Shown here piece after piece: positions 42,284-51,489 of a stretch of 64,000 nt of DNA. The position numbers and the translations under genes are program-made. Each line of letters begins with the position of its first letter. Within the stretch, counting starts at the first letter, position 1. The stretch comes from Pseudomonadota bacterium (GTDB taxonomy: Bacteria > Pseudomonadota > Gammaproteobacteria > Steroidobacterales > JBCBZW01): assembly GCA_039815145.1 (NCBI GenBank), contig JBCBZW010000001.1, positions 175,296 to 239,295 on the forward strand, written 5' to 3'. The notes beneath the pieces were generated by a model. That model made no database searches. It was not told the DNA's origin and saw only the letters and a program-made list of their open reading frames with translations.

Positions 42284-43485
42284 TAGGAGATCACTCCTAG
42301 TTCGCGCCCCACCTCCGTAAACGCCTCCACCGCCGTATCCAGGTGCGCGCGGGTCAGGCCAGCGGACATCTGCGTGCGGATGCGCGCTTCGCCCTTCGGC
42401 ACCACCGGGAAGGAGAAGCCGATCACGTACACGCCCTTGGCGAGGAGCCGATCGGCCATGTCACTGGCGAGCTTCGCATCGCCCAGCATCACGGGGATGA
42501 TCGGGTGCTCGCCGGGCTTCAGGGTGAAGCCGCGCTCGGTCATGCGGGCGCGGAAGTACTCGGCGTTGCTCGCCAGGGTTTCGCGCAGACCGTCGTCGCG
42601 CTCGAGGAGGTCGAGCACGGCGATGGACGCGGCGACGATCGGCGGCGCCACGGAGTTCGAGAACAGGTAGGGCCGCGAGCGCTGACGCAGCCAGCCGATC
42701 ACTTCCTTGCGCCCGGAGGTGAACCCGCCGGACGCGCCGCCGAGGGCTTTGCCCAAGGTGCCCGTGATGATGTCGATGCGGCCCATCACATCGCAGTACT
42801 CGTGGGTGCCGCGACCGGTCGCGCCGAGGAACCCGGTCGAGTGGCAATCGTCGATCATCACCATGGCGTCGTGCTGGTCGGCGAGGTCGCAGATGGCGCC
42901 CAGGTTGGCGATGGTGCCGTCCATGGAGAACACGCCGTCGGTCACGATGAGGCGGTTGTCCGCGTCGGCCGCGTCTGTGAGCTGGGTGGCGAGGTCGGCC
43001 ATGTCGTCGTGCTTGTAGCGCAAGCGGCGCGCCTTGGAGAGGCGGATGCCGTCGATGATGCTGGCGTGATTCAGCTGATCGCTGATCACCGCATCACTGG
43101 GCCCGAGGATGGTTTCGAACAGGCCGCCGTTGGCGTCGAAGCATGAGGGGTAGAGGATCGTGTCCTCCGTGCCCAGGAACGCACTGATGCGGGCCTCGAG
43201 CTCCTTGTGGATGGTCTGCGTGCCGCAGATGAAGCGCACGGAGGCCATGCCGAAGCCGTACTCGTCGAGTGCGCGATGCGCCGCGGCAATCACCTCGGGA
43301 TGGTTGGCCAGGCCGAGGTAGTTGTTGGCGCACAGGTTGATGACGTGGGAAGGCGCGTCGCCGCCCTCGCGCACGTCGATATCGGCCTGCTGGGGGCCGT
43401 CGATCAGGCGCTCCGCCTTGAATAGACCCTCACCCTTCAGCGCTTCGGTCTGTTCCCCGAGCGACTGCAGAAAAGCGGCTGACAC
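42283..43485 (-). CDS. kbl: Glycine C-acetyltransferase (2-amino-3-ketobutyrate CoA ligase)
   Basis: PLP enzyme that splits 2-amino-3-ketobutyrate with CoA into glycine and acetyl-CoA, completing threonine breakdown begun by Tdh. From a GTG at 43485, with GGGGG eight bases upstream, it is 400 residues, matching the family (398 in E. coli). Marks are [26 protein letters not shown], the [16 protein letters not shown] block and the PLP lysine in [18 protein letters not shown] (about 244). The frame stays open to 43614 but the extension does not fit the family. Confidence 0.95.
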   Translation of the reverse strand: MSAAFLQSLGEQTEALKGEGLFKAERLIDGPQQADIDVREGGDAPSHVINLCANNYLGLANHPEVIAAAHRALDEYGFGMASVRFICGTQTIHKELEARISAFLGTEDTILYPSCFDANGGLFETILGPSDAVISDQLNHASIIDGIRLSKARRLRYKHDDMADLATQLTDAADADNRLIVTDGVFSMDGTIANLGAICDLADQHDAMVMIDDCHSTGFLGATGRGTHEYCDVMGRIDIITGTLGKALGGASGGFTSGRKEVIGWLRQRSRPYLFSNSVAPPIVAASIAVLDLLERDDGLRETLASNAEYFRARMTERGFTLKPGEHPIIPVMLGDAKLASDMADRLLAKGVYVIGFSFPVVPKGEARIRTQMSAGLTRAHLDTAVEAFTEVGRELGVIS

Positions 43486-43573
43486 AGCAGCACCCCCTAG
43501 TAATTCATGACACCGATTGAGGGCGCGCATTATAGCGCCGCGAGGCCGTCTACTCCTCGCGTGTGAGCACCGA

Positions 43574-44569
43574 TCAGCTCGTGGTGCGGCGCAGTTCGCC
43601 GGGCGGATGGCCATAACGCCGGCGGAAGGCGCGGGCGAAGGACTGGGAGGACCCGTAGCCCACCTCCTCGGCTACCCGGTCGAGGGAGAAACGCGAATTC
43701 TCGAGCAGTTCCCGCGAGCGCTCCAGGCGCCACAGGGTGAGGTAGTCCATCGGTGCCATGCCGAGCACCTGCTTGAAATGGCGCGCAAGGGTGGCCCGCG
43801 ACGCGCCGGCGCGCTGGGCCAGGCTCTCCAAGGACCAGGGCGCCGCCAGGTGGCGGTGCATCAGCCCCAGGGCGCGGGCGAGGCGCGGCTCACGCAGCGC
43901 GTGAAAGAACCCACTCACCTCGGGTGCGCGCCGAAGGTGCTCCTCCAGCAACTGATGGAACATGAGTTCGACCAGGCGATCGACCATCACGTTCGCCCCG
44001 CGACCGGTGCCGTCGAGTTCCTCCTCGATGAGTGAGGCCAGCATCCTCATGGACGAACATTTCTGATCGCCCGCCCCCACGTGGAGCATCGTCGGCAGGG
44101 AGTCGAGCAGGGGATGCTGCACATCGCCATCGAACTGCACGTTGGCGCAGATGAGCTCATGGGTTCGCTCGCCGTGCTGAAACGCGGGCGCACCCAACAC
44201 GCAGGCCTCCACGACCGCCTCACTGGACAACAGGGTGCGCCCCGGCCGATCGGCAATCCAGTGAGCACCCCCGCGCGGAAACGCCACCACCTCGTCCGCC
44301 TGAAGCTTGAGGGGACCCACATTGCCACCTCGCCCCACATGGCAATCGCCACTGCGCACGAGGTGCAACAGCGGGGTCGTTGACTTCGCTACGGAAATAC
44401 CCCATGGCGCCGCCAGCTGCGAGCGAAAGAACACACTCCCCCGCGCCCGAAGCCCCGACAACACATCACCCAGCACATCGAAGCTCGCAGCGCAGTTGAG
44501 ACGATCGGCGTGTTCGTTGAGACGTTCAGCTAATGCTTGCATCAGTTGCTCCAGCGATGATTTCCCCAC
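43574..44569 (-). CDS. AraC-family transcriptional regulator with cupin-type N-terminus
   Basis: A 331-residue regulator. The N-terminal half is a Cupin_6 sensor domain ([44 protein letters not shown]). The C-terminal 100 residues form the AraC double helix-turn-helix: [45 protein letters not shown] and [29 protein letters not shown]. It is read in the same direction as kbl-tdh, 88 bases upstream, and is back to back with the beta-propeller gene at 44674; either could be its target. The ligand is unknown. Confidence 0.9.
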   Translation of the reverse strand: MGKSSLEQLMQALAERLNEHADRLNCAASFDVLGDVLSGLRARGSVFFRSQLAAPWGISVAKSTTPLLHLVRSGDCHVGRGGNVGPLKLQADEVVAFPRGGAHWIADRPGRTLLSSEAVVEACVLGAPAFQHGERTHELICANVQFDGDVQHPLLDSLPTMLHVGAGDQKCSSMRMLASLIEEELDGTGRGANVMVDRLVELMFHQLLEEHLRRAPEVSGFFHALREPRLARALGLMHRHLAAPWSLESLAQRAGASRATLARHFKQVLGMAPMDYLTLWRLERSRELLENSRFSLDRVAEEVGYGSSQSFARAFRRRYGHPPGELRRTTS

Positions 44570-44673
44570 GGCTCGCCACCGGCGCCCTGAGCGATGAAGC
44601 CAGAGCGATAGCTCCCGAAGCGCGCCATCAACGGATCGACCCTACCCCTCGAATCTCACAAGGAGATCACCGT

Positions 44674-45966
44674 ATGCAATTCGTTAGAACTCTGGCCCCG
44701 TTGGCGGCTGCAGCTACGTGCCTGGCCCTGCCGGCCTTAGGCCACGCGCAAGACTTCGTGGGCGCCGTGTACGCCATGACCAACGACTTTGACGCCAACA
44801 CCGTCGTGGCCTACGGCCGTGCCGACGACGGCACGATCACGCCGATCGGCGAATTCGCGACGGGCGGTCAGGGGGCAGCGTTCGACGGTGGCGAAGGCCT
44901 CGACCCGCTGATCTCCGCCTACGCCCTCCTGCTCACCGATGGCAACGAGTTCCTCCTCGCAGCAAACGCAGGCAGCCAGACATTGACCGCGTTCAAAGTG
45001 GAGGAGGACTTCTCGCTCACGGTGACCGACGAGGTGCCCGTGTTCGGTGTGGGAATCAACAGCATCGCCTACAGCGATGGCCTCGTTTACGTCTCCATCA
45101 TCGACGCCGACGGCATCTTCGAGGGCGAGCCCGACCAGGAGGGCGGCCTGCTCGGCTTCGAACTCACCCGACGCGGCAACCTAGTGCGCGTGCCCGGCTC
45201 CGCTCGATTGCTCGAGAACCGCCCCTCCGCCGTACGCTTCTCACCGGACGGTGAGTTCCTCGTGGTGAGTTCCATCAACGCCGGCTCCAACGCCCTCGCC
45301 AGCGGCAGCATCGACGAGATCGTGAGCTACCGCGTGCAACGCAACGGTCGCCTGATCCCCATCCCCACGGGCCGCGCCACCTCCACGCTCCCCAACAACC
45401 GCGAGGGCCGCAACCTGCCGAGCGCCATCGGCTTCGACATCGTGAGCGACGACGGCGGTCAGTACGTGGTGGTGACCGAGGCACGCGAGTTCGACGCCGA
45501 GGGCAACCCACCCGCCTTCCCGAGCCTGCAGTCAGGTTCCGTCTCCACCTGGCGCCTGAACGAGAACGGCAGCTTCGCGCCCGTCTCCCTCGACGTCATC
45601 GCCGGCAACGACTTCTTCGACGGTGAGCTCACCACCTGCTGGATCGAGTTCTCCGCCGACGGCAACGCCTTCTGGGTCTCCAACGCCCTGCCCGCCAGCC
45701 TCTCGTCTTACTCCTTCGACAACGGTGAGATCAGCCTCATCAACGTGGCCGAAGCCCGCGGCACCCCCGCCGAGAACGACGATCCCTTCGGCACCACCGA
45801 CGGCTGGATCGATCTCGACTCCAGCGCCGATGGTCGCTACGTGTACCAGCTCTACGGCCTGAGCGGCGTGATCGGCGTGTACGCCGTCGACGGCACGGGC
45901 CTCACCCTGATCCAGGAGGTGGACAACCTGCCTGAGGTCAACACCCAGGGCATCGTCGCCTTCTGA
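44674..45966 (+). CDS. Secreted lactonase-like beta-propeller protein
   Basis: Exported protein of 430 residues with a signal peptide (MQFVRTLAPLAAAATCLALPALGHAQ). The mature part has repeated blades of the 6-phosphogluconolactonase/YVTN type: GAVYAMTNDFDANTVVAYGRADDGTITPIGEF, RPSAVRFSPDGEFLVVSS, SGSVSTWRLNENGSFAPV and DLDSSADGRYVYQLYGLSGVIGVYAVDG. ATG 44674 with AAGGAG upstream is preferred to the longer open frame starting at 44533, which overlaps the divergent regulator. Catalysis is not shown; it could also be a binding protein. Confidence 0.78.
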   Translation: MQFVRTLAPLAAAATCLALPALGHAQDFVGAVYAMTNDFDANTVVAYGRADDGTITPIGEFATGGQGAAFDGGEGLDPLISAYALLLTDGNEFLLAANAGSQTLTAFKVEEDFSLTVTDEVPVFGVGINSIAYSDGLVYVSIIDADGIFEGEPDQEGGLLGFELTRRGNLVRVPGSARLLENRPSAVRFSPDGEFLVVSSINAGSNALASGSIDEIVSYRVQRNGRLIPIPTGRATSTLPNNREGRNLPSAIGFDIVSDDGGQYVVVTEAREFDAEGNPPAFPSLQSGSVSTWRLNENGSFAPVSLDVIAGNDFFDGELTTCWIEFSADGNAFWVSNALPASLSSYSFDNGEISLINVAEARGTPAENDDPFGTTDGWIDLDSSADGRYVYQLYGLSGVIGVYAVDGTGLTLIQEVDNLPEVNTQGIVAF

Positions 45967-45992
45967 TTCCCCGAGGGCGACCGTGCAGCCGA

Positions 45993-46020
45993 GCCCAACC
46001 CGCCTGCGTGCGGGTTGGGC
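45993..46020 (+). terminator. Terminator hairpin after the beta-propeller gene
   Basis: A perfect 11-bp stem GCCCAACCCGC / GCGGGTTGGGC with a 6-base loop, 26 bases after the stop, followed by CTTGG. It supports placing the next gene's start at 46067 rather than inside this hairpin. Confidence 0.65.
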
Positions 46021-46066
46021 CTTGGCGCTGGGAGAGACTCGCGCTGTGCTAGGCTCTGGCCGCGTC

Positions 46067-47542
46067 ATGGAGAGCATCACCAGCACCGGGTCGCCGCGAC
46101 GCACACCGGCACGCCGCAAGGAAGCGAGCAGACGCCACCTCGCTCCCCTCACCGTCCTGTCGGCGTGCTTGTGCTTAAGCCTTCTCAGCGCCTGCGAGGC
46201 GCCGCTGCCGCCCCTCGAGGCGGTCGACCTCAGCGCCTATCCGCCTGCGCTCGCCGAGCGCCTGCAGGGCGAGATGGATGCAGCCCAAGCACGCGACGCC
46301 GACGCCAACCGGCAACTCGGCCTGCGCCTCGCCGCCTACGAACACCACCGCGCTGCTGCGACGAGCTTCACTCGCGCCGCCCTGATCTCCCCCGAGGCCC
46401 GCCACGACTACCTGGCCGGGAGCGCCTGGCTGGCGGCCGGCGAAGGCGCCCTAGCCCTCGACGCCTTCGCGCGAAGCAACACGCAGCAGGCCTCGGCGCG
46501 GGCCACCACCGGCGAAGGGGCCGCCCACGAACTCCTCGGCGAACGCCCCGCGGCGATAGCGAAGTTCGAAGCGGCCCTGGCCCAGGACGAGGACGCTGCC
46601 TACGCCCTGTGGCGCCTGGGGCAACTGCATCTGGAAGACGGCGACCCACGCCGCGCCCTGCCCTATCTACAACGCGTGCTGTCCACGCACGGCGATGTCG
46701 GCGCGGTGCACTACGCGCTCAGCCAGGTTCACGCCCGCCTCGGCGATGACGCCAAGGCGCAGCAGCACCAACAGGCCTTCATCACCCACCGCGAACGCCA
46801 GCTGCGTCGCGACTCCGCCCTCGCCCGCCAGCTGGCCGGCTACGTGTTGTCCGATCGCGCGGCGATCGCGCGCGGGCAGCAGCTCTTCGCGGCCAACAAG
46901 CTGCCCGAGGCGGTCGCCGCCTTCGAGCAAGCCCTGGCCATCAACCCGAACAACGCCAGCACGCACACCACGCTGATCGGCGTGCACACGGCCCTGCGCC
47001 AAGTGGAGGACGCGAAGCGCCACTTCGAGGCCGCCACCCGCCTCGCCCCGGGGCAGGCCCGCGCCTACTTCAACTACGGTCGCGCCCTGGCCAACGCCGG
47101 CCGCTGGCAAGAGGCTGCGACGCTGGTAGAAGAGGCGGTGCGACTGCAACCGCATACGGTGGAGTATCGGCTCGTCTACGGCAGCACGCTCGGCGCCACC
47201 GACCGCCTCGCGGAGGCGGCGGCCCAGTTTCGAGCCGTGGCCGACGGTGACACCGACCACGCCCTCGCCCACACCAACCTCGTGCGCGTACTCGGCGCCA
47301 TGGAAGATGACGAGGCCGTGCTGGCGCTGATCGAGAAGGGGCGCGCCGGCTCGAGACCCCTGCTACCGATGCTGTTAGCTCACGCCCAGACCCTCGCCGG
47401 CCGGCCCGACCCACAGACGGCGATCCCCTGGCTGCGCGAGGCGCTCAACACGCCGCAAGTCACGGCAGATGCCGCCCTGGCCGGGCGCATCGAAGCGCGC
47501 ATCGACGTCATCGAGGCGCTCGCCACCGAGGGCACGAGATGA
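46067..47542 (+). CDS. TPR-repeat lipoprotein
   Basis: A 491-residue protein of tandem tetratricopeptide repeats for protein-protein contacts. After a basic N-terminus comes a lipoprotein-type signal with lipobox LLSAC (about residue 42), then roughly nine TPR units, among them AAYALWRLGQLHLEDGDPRRALPYLQRVL, AIARGQQLFAANKLPEAVAAFEQALAINPNN and ARAYFNYGRALANAGRWQEAATLVEEAVRLQP. The Met at 46067 is used because the longer frame begins inside the upstream terminator. It overlaps the CRTAC1-like gene by 4 bases. Confidence 0.8.
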   Translation: MESITSTGSPRRTPARRKEASRRHLAPLTVLSACLCLSLLSACEAPLPPLEAVDLSAYPPALAERLQGEMDAAQARDADANRQLGLRLAAYEHHRAAATSFTRAALISPEARHDYLAGSAWLAAGEGALALDAFARSNTQQASARATTGEGAAHELLGERPAAIAKFEAALAQDEDAAYALWRLGQLHLEDGDPRRALPYLQRVLSTHGDVGAVHYALSQVHARLGDDAKAQQHQQAFITHRERQLRRDSALARQLAGYVLSDRAAIARGQQLFAANKLPEAVAAFEQALAINPNNASTHTTLIGVHTALRQVEDAKRHFEAATRLAPGQARAYFNYGRALANAGRWQEAATLVEEAVRLQPHTVEYRLVYGSTLGATDRLAEAAAQFRAVADGDTDHALAHTNLVRVLGAMEDDEAVLALIEKGRAGSRPLLPMLLAHAQTLAGRPDPQTAIPWLREALNTPQVTADAALAGRIEARIDVIEALATEGTR

Positions 47543-49263
47543 GAGCGCTCGCATCGATCGGCGCCGCCGCCCTCGCCCTGACCCTGCCGGCGTGCTCACC
47601 CTCATCCACGCAGACCCCTGCCAGCAACAACGGCGCCGGCGAAGGCCCGCCCCCCTTCCAGGAGGTAGCGGCGCAGGCGGGCCTCACGTTCACGCATTTC
47701 GCTGCCGCGAGCGACGCCTACCACGTGCCCGAGATCATGGGCGCCGGTGTCGCGCTGTTGGATCTCGACGGGGACGGCGATCTCGACGCCTACCTCGTCC
47801 AGGGCGCCCTCAGCCCCAACGGTGACGACACGGTCGAGGCATCGACACCAGATCGCCCCCTTCGCAACACACTCTGGCGCAACGAGTCGACACCCGACGG
47901 CCTGCGCTTCGCCGACGTGACCGACACGGTGGGCGGCGGCGACCCAGGGTTTGGCATGGGCGTGGCGACCGGGGATATCGACGGCGACGGCGACACGGAC
48001 CTCTACGTCACCAACCTCGGCGACAACACCCTCTACCGCAACGACGACGGCCGCCTGCACGCGGTGGCCGACGCCGGCGGCGCGCAGGACCCTCGCTGGA
48101 GCACCAGCGCCAGCTTCTGCGACTACGATGGCGACGGCGACCTCGACCTCTACGTCGCCAACTACCTTGGCTACAGCTACGCCGAAGATCTGCGCTGCAC
48201 GGACACGGCCGGCCTGCCCGACTACTGCTCGCCGGGCAGCTACCCCCCGGTCTCCGACAGCCTGTTCCGCAACGACGGCCAGGGCGCCTTCACGGACGTC
48301 TCCGAGACCACCCGCATCGCCACGCTCCCCGGGGCAGGCCTCGGCGTCGCGTGCCTGGACGCCAACGGTGACGGCCAACGCGACTTTTACGTGGCCAACG
48401 ACGGCATGGCGAACCGCCTCTGGCAACAGGGCGAGGACGGCACCTTCGAGGACGTCGGCCTCACCAGCGGCACCGCCTACAACGCCGCCGGTGCGCCCGA
48501 GGCGGGCATGGGCATCGTCGCCGAGGACATCGACCAGGACGGCGACACGGACCTGTTCATCACCCACCTCAACGGTGAAAGCAACACCCTGTACCGCAAC
48601 GAGGGCTCGCTCTTCGCCGACATGACGGGCCCCGCCGGCCTCGGCCCCGCCAGCCTGGCGTACACGGGCTTCGGTGCGGTGGCGATCTACGCGGACGACG
48701 ACGACCTAAGCGATCTGTTCATCGCCAACGGGGCAGTGGCACGGGGCGCCGGCCGCACGGGGCGACTGACCGCCTACGCCCAGGCCAACCAGGTCTTTCG
48801 GGGGAACGGCGAGGGACGCTTCGCCCTCCTGCCCCAGGGCCCCGGAGACGACGTCCGGATCAGTCGCGGTGTCGCCAAGGGTGATCTCGACGGCGATGGC
48901 GATGAGGACCTCATCGTGCTCAACAACCACGGCCCCGCCGCCCTCTTGCAGCGGCGCGGCAAGCCCGCCGGGGAGTCGATGCACGTGATCGCCTTGCGGG
49001 CGGCGCCGGGGCAGGCGGTCGCCGGGGCGAGGCTCGTCTTCGACTGTTCGCCCGCTTCGCAAATTCACCGCCAGGTGCGCCGCGATGGCAGCTACCTGAG
49101 CGCCAGCGCACCGCGAGTGCACGTGCGCGGCTGCGGTGCTAGAGCGGACATCACCGTCACCTGGTTGGATGGTCGCCAGGAGCGATTCCGCCAGGTGCCC
49201 GCCGGCGCCACCGCGATAAGATGGCTGACCCAGGGCGACGGCCAGGAGATTCAGCAGCCTTGA
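47539..49263 (+). CDS. FG-GAP/CRTAC1-type repeat lipoprotein with ASPIC/UnbV domain
   Basis: Surface or periplasmic protein of 574 residues. A lipoprotein signal ends at ALTLPACS (Cys about 19). At least six FG-GAP/VCBS repeats with calcium-binding loops follow, such as LLDLDGDGDLDAYLV, DIDGDGDTDLYVTN, DYDGDGDLDLYVAN and DLDGDGDEDLIVLNN, predicting a beta-propeller. The C-terminus (RQVRRDGSYLSASAPRVHVRGCGARADITVTWLDGRQERF) is the ASPIC/UnbV domain. TPR plus CRTAC1-like pairs are widespread in proteobacteria, but the job is not established. It is coupled on both sides to its neighbours. Confidence 0.85.
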   Translation: MRALASIGAAALALTLPACSPSSTQTPASNNGAGEGPPPFQEVAAQAGLTFTHFAAASDAYHVPEIMGAGVALLDLDGDGDLDAYLVQGALSPNGDDTVEASTPDRPLRNTLWRNESTPDGLRFADVTDTVGGGDPGFGMGVATGDIDGDGDTDLYVTNLGDNTLYRNDDGRLHAVADAGGAQDPRWSTSASFCDYDGDGDLDLYVANYLGYSYAEDLRCTDTAGLPDYCSPGSYPPVSDSLFRNDGQGAFTDVSETTRIATLPGAGLGVACLDANGDGQRDFYVANDGMANRLWQQGEDGTFEDVGLTSGTAYNAAGAPEAGMGIVAEDIDQDGDTDLFITHLNGESNTLYRNEGSLFADMTGPAGLGPASLAYTGFGAVAIYADDDDLSDLFIANGAVARGAGRTGRLTAYAQANQVFRGNGEGRFALLPQGPGDDVRISRGVAKGDLDGDGDEDLIVLNNHGPAALLQRRGKPAGESMHVIALRAAPGQAVAGARLVFDCSPASQIHRQVRRDGSYLSASAPRVHVRGCGARADITVTWLDGRQERFRQVPAGATAIRWLTQGDGQEIQQP

Positions 49264-50150
49264 ACAAGCAGCTAGTGTTCACCGCTGCCGCGGGTGCGCT
49301 CGCGGGGCTTCTCGCGTACGCGGGCATCGACCACCTGCTGAGGGACGGGGCGCCCGCGAGCGCCGCTGACCAGGTCGACGCCAGCGCTGCAGCCACGATC
49401 TCCCGCCTCGAAGCGCAGCTGGCGGATGCCCGGTCCGCCAAGGCGCGACTCGAGACTCAACTGCTGGAACAGGTGGCGCGGCTGCAGGCGCTACAGCAAC
49501 AACAAGCCAGCGGTGATAACGCCCTCGCGCACACCATCGATAGCGCCCTAGCGTCGCCAGCTACTTCGCCTGAAGCGCTCGCTGCGGCCGAGAAGACGGC
49601 GCAGGCACGCGGCGCGGGCACCAGCAGCGATGGCGCCGACCCGCTGGCCCGCTACCTGAGCAGCGGCATGGACCCCGTGCTGGCGGCCCGGCTCAGCGAC
49701 CGCAACGACGAGATGACCCTGGCCCGAATGAACCTGCGCGATCGCGCGGAGCGAGAGGGATGGCTCGACTCGCCGCGCTACGCGCAAGAGCAAGCAGCGA
49801 TCGCCAGCTGGTACCAGGACCTGCGCCCTGAGATCGGTGATGAGGCCTACGATCAATTTCTCTTCGCGTCGGGCCGCCCCAACCGCGTTGTGGTCCGGGA
49901 GGTACTCACCGGCGGCGCGGGGGCGTCCGCCGGGCTGCAGGTGGGCGACACGATCATGAGCTATGGAACGGAGCGCATCTTCGATACACGAGCCCTGCAA
50001 GATGCGAGCGTCGCAGGCTCGGCGGGAGCGCAGACGTTGGTGGAGGTGCTTCGCGACGGGCAACGACTCACCCTGTACCTGCCGCGCGGGCCCCTGGGGG
50101 CCGGCGTGCGTACGGGCAGCGCCAACCCCGCGACGTCGACCAACCCGTAG
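49260..50150 (+). CDS. Membrane-anchored coiled-coil PDZ protein
   Basis: A 296-residue protein with one N-terminal transmembrane segment (LVFTAAAGALAGLLAYAGIDHLL), a coiled coil (about 45-90, ISRLEAQLADARSAKARLETQLLEQVARLQALQQQQ) and a C-terminal PDZ domain (about 205-280, VVVREVLTGGAGASAGLQVGDTIMSYGTERI). No protease domain is attached. The TTG at 49260 overlaps the previous stop as TTGA and gives a clean signal anchor; an ATG at 49221 is the alternative. It may scaffold or sense the partner lipoproteins; this is inference from the operon. Confidence 0.72.
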   Translation: MNKQLVFTAAAGALAGLLAYAGIDHLLRDGAPASAADQVDASAAATISRLEAQLADARSAKARLETQLLEQVARLQALQQQQASGDNALAHTIDSALASPATSPEALAAAEKTAQARGAGTSSDGADPLARYLSSGMDPVLAARLSDRNDEMTLARMNLRDRAEREGWLDSPRYAQEQAAIASWYQDLRPEIGDEAYDQFLFASGRPNRVVVREVLTGGAGASAGLQVGDTIMSYGTERIFDTRALQDASVAGSAGAQTLVEVLRDGQRLTLYLPRGPLGAGVRTGSANPATSTNP

Positions 50151-50161
50151 GGATCACGCAC

Positions 50162-50190
50162 AAAAAAAGCGGGCTCCGTTGCCGGAGCCC
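50162..50190 (-). terminator. Rho-independent terminator of the P-domain gene
   Basis: An 8-bp GC stem GGGCTCCG / CGGAGCCC with a 4-base loop (50171-50190), followed on the minus strand by seven T (50162-50168). It is a textbook intrinsic terminator for the leftward gene at 50242, and the hairpin may also stop the rightward operon ending at 50150. Confidence 0.85.
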
Positions 50191-50241
50191 ACTTCGGTCG
50201 TCACGATCGAACGGCCGGCTCGGCCGCCCGCCTCGTCAGTA

Positions 50242-50832
50242 CTAGTCCTTGAAGACTTGCTGCGGCGCCATGCCGCGGTTGTTGATCACCAGTGCCCAAC
50301 CGTTTAGGACACCGAGGTCACCGCCGGCATTATCGGACAGGAACAGGGTCCAGGTGCCGTCGCCCGACTCACCGTTGAAGCCACTCAGAGCGCTTTCGGG
50401 AATGAACGCGCGAACACAGCCATCGCCCATGGTATCCGACGGGCTTGAATCGCAGTCCGAACCGGCACTCTCCGCCTCGGCGATGAAGCGATCATCGAAG
50501 ATCAAGGCCAGGCCCGAGGACATGTCACTCGAGTCACCGAAGTCACCCTGTTCGGGGTTACCCGGACGGTCCATCAGCGTGACGGTGGTGCCTGAAGGTG
50601 AGGTGACGGTCCAGATCAGATCGCCCACCCAAGTGTGGTCGATGGAGACGGCGATAGACACGCTCTCGACGGTGCCAACCCCACTGGCATCGATCGAGCT
50701 GGTCACGCCGTTCGCATCATCATCCGGCAGATCGAGGCCGAGGCCGGGGCCTGCGAGGAAAATTTCAGCGTTAGCGGCCGTAGCAAAGCCTACCAAGCCC
50801 GCAACTGCGAGCATCGTACGAACAAAGGTCAT
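50242..50832 (-). CDS. Secreted proprotein convertase P-domain protein
   Basis: A 196-residue exported protein: a signal peptide (TFVRTMLAVAGLVGFATAANA, about 1-22) and then a single P-domain beta sandwich (VESVSIAVSIDHTWVGDLIWTVTSPSGTTVTLMDRPG, GDGTWTLFLSDNAGGDLGVLNGWALVI). P-domains normally follow subtilisin-like proteases; no protease is attached here. ATG 50832 has GGGGAG upstream; the longer frame to 50868 is ignored. The function is unknown, perhaps a secreted binding module. Confidence 0.85.
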   Translation of the reverse strand: MTFVRTMLAVAGLVGFATAANAEIFLAGPGLGLDLPDDDANGVTSSIDASGVGTVESVSIAVSIDHTWVGDLIWTVTSPSGTTVTLMDRPGNPEQGDFGDSSDMSSGLALIFDDRFIAEAESAGSDCDSSPSDTMGDGCVRAFIPESALSGFNGESGDGTWTLFLSDNAGGDLGVLNGWALVINNRGMAPQQVFKD

Positions 50833-50868
50833 GAAGTACTCCCCAGAATTGTTGGTATTGAGCGCCAC

Positions 50869-51489
50869 ATCGTGAGGCGCGCAATCGTCACAGCATCCCT
50901 ACTGCTGCCAGGCGACTCTAATTCATGAAAACGTCAAACGCCAATTATGGATAGTGGCGGAGAGGACCCGCACGCTGGCGGCGCTTCCTGACACCCGGAC
51001 CGATGCAGCGCGTCAAAGGCGCGCTGCATCGCGCCAATCCAGTAGCACTCGGTTCACCTATCCTATTCGATAGCTTTCCATAAGCTATTGAAACTGTCCG
51101 TGGACAGCGCCTTACTACCGATTGCATCGCCGGGGTGATGCCTGAGCGATCGAGCAACGTCGCGATGATGGGCAACAGCTAGTCGCGTCAACCCTCGGTC
51201 GCGAAGAGACACGATCGGCGCCAAGCGCTCGACACCATCCGGCGGACACTTGCCTGGCCCACCTTGGTCCACCATGGCGCTTTCCCAAGGACAACCGCGA
51301 CCGGGATAGCCGGTCCGTTGCGCACTGCGCGGATCAGCTCACAGTTCTCACACGCCCCTGTCCAGACATCCACACGTTTCGTGCGCTGCGTTCACGTGGA
51401 GGGGATCTTCTAGGTTGCAGACTCAACGGCGTTTGAGTGGGCGACCAATGCGCCCCCCTAATATCCCGACCGGAGACTGCACGGCAGCC
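50869..51489. other. Long intergenic region with clustered inverted repeats
   Basis: About 620 bases between the P-domain gene and the chemoreceptor, with no convincing gene. Three inverted repeats lie close together: 51001-51031 (12-bp perfect stem, 7-base loop), 51070-51088 (7-bp stem ATAGCTT/AAGCTAT) and 51095-51108 (CTGTCC/GGACAG). It must also contain the two outward promoters. A small structured RNA is possible but unproven. Confidence 0.5.

Noticed and set aside
51063..51275. 70-residue open frame on the minus strand in the intergenic gap
   Set aside because: No ribosome-binding site or recognisable motif; it overlaps the inverted repeats.
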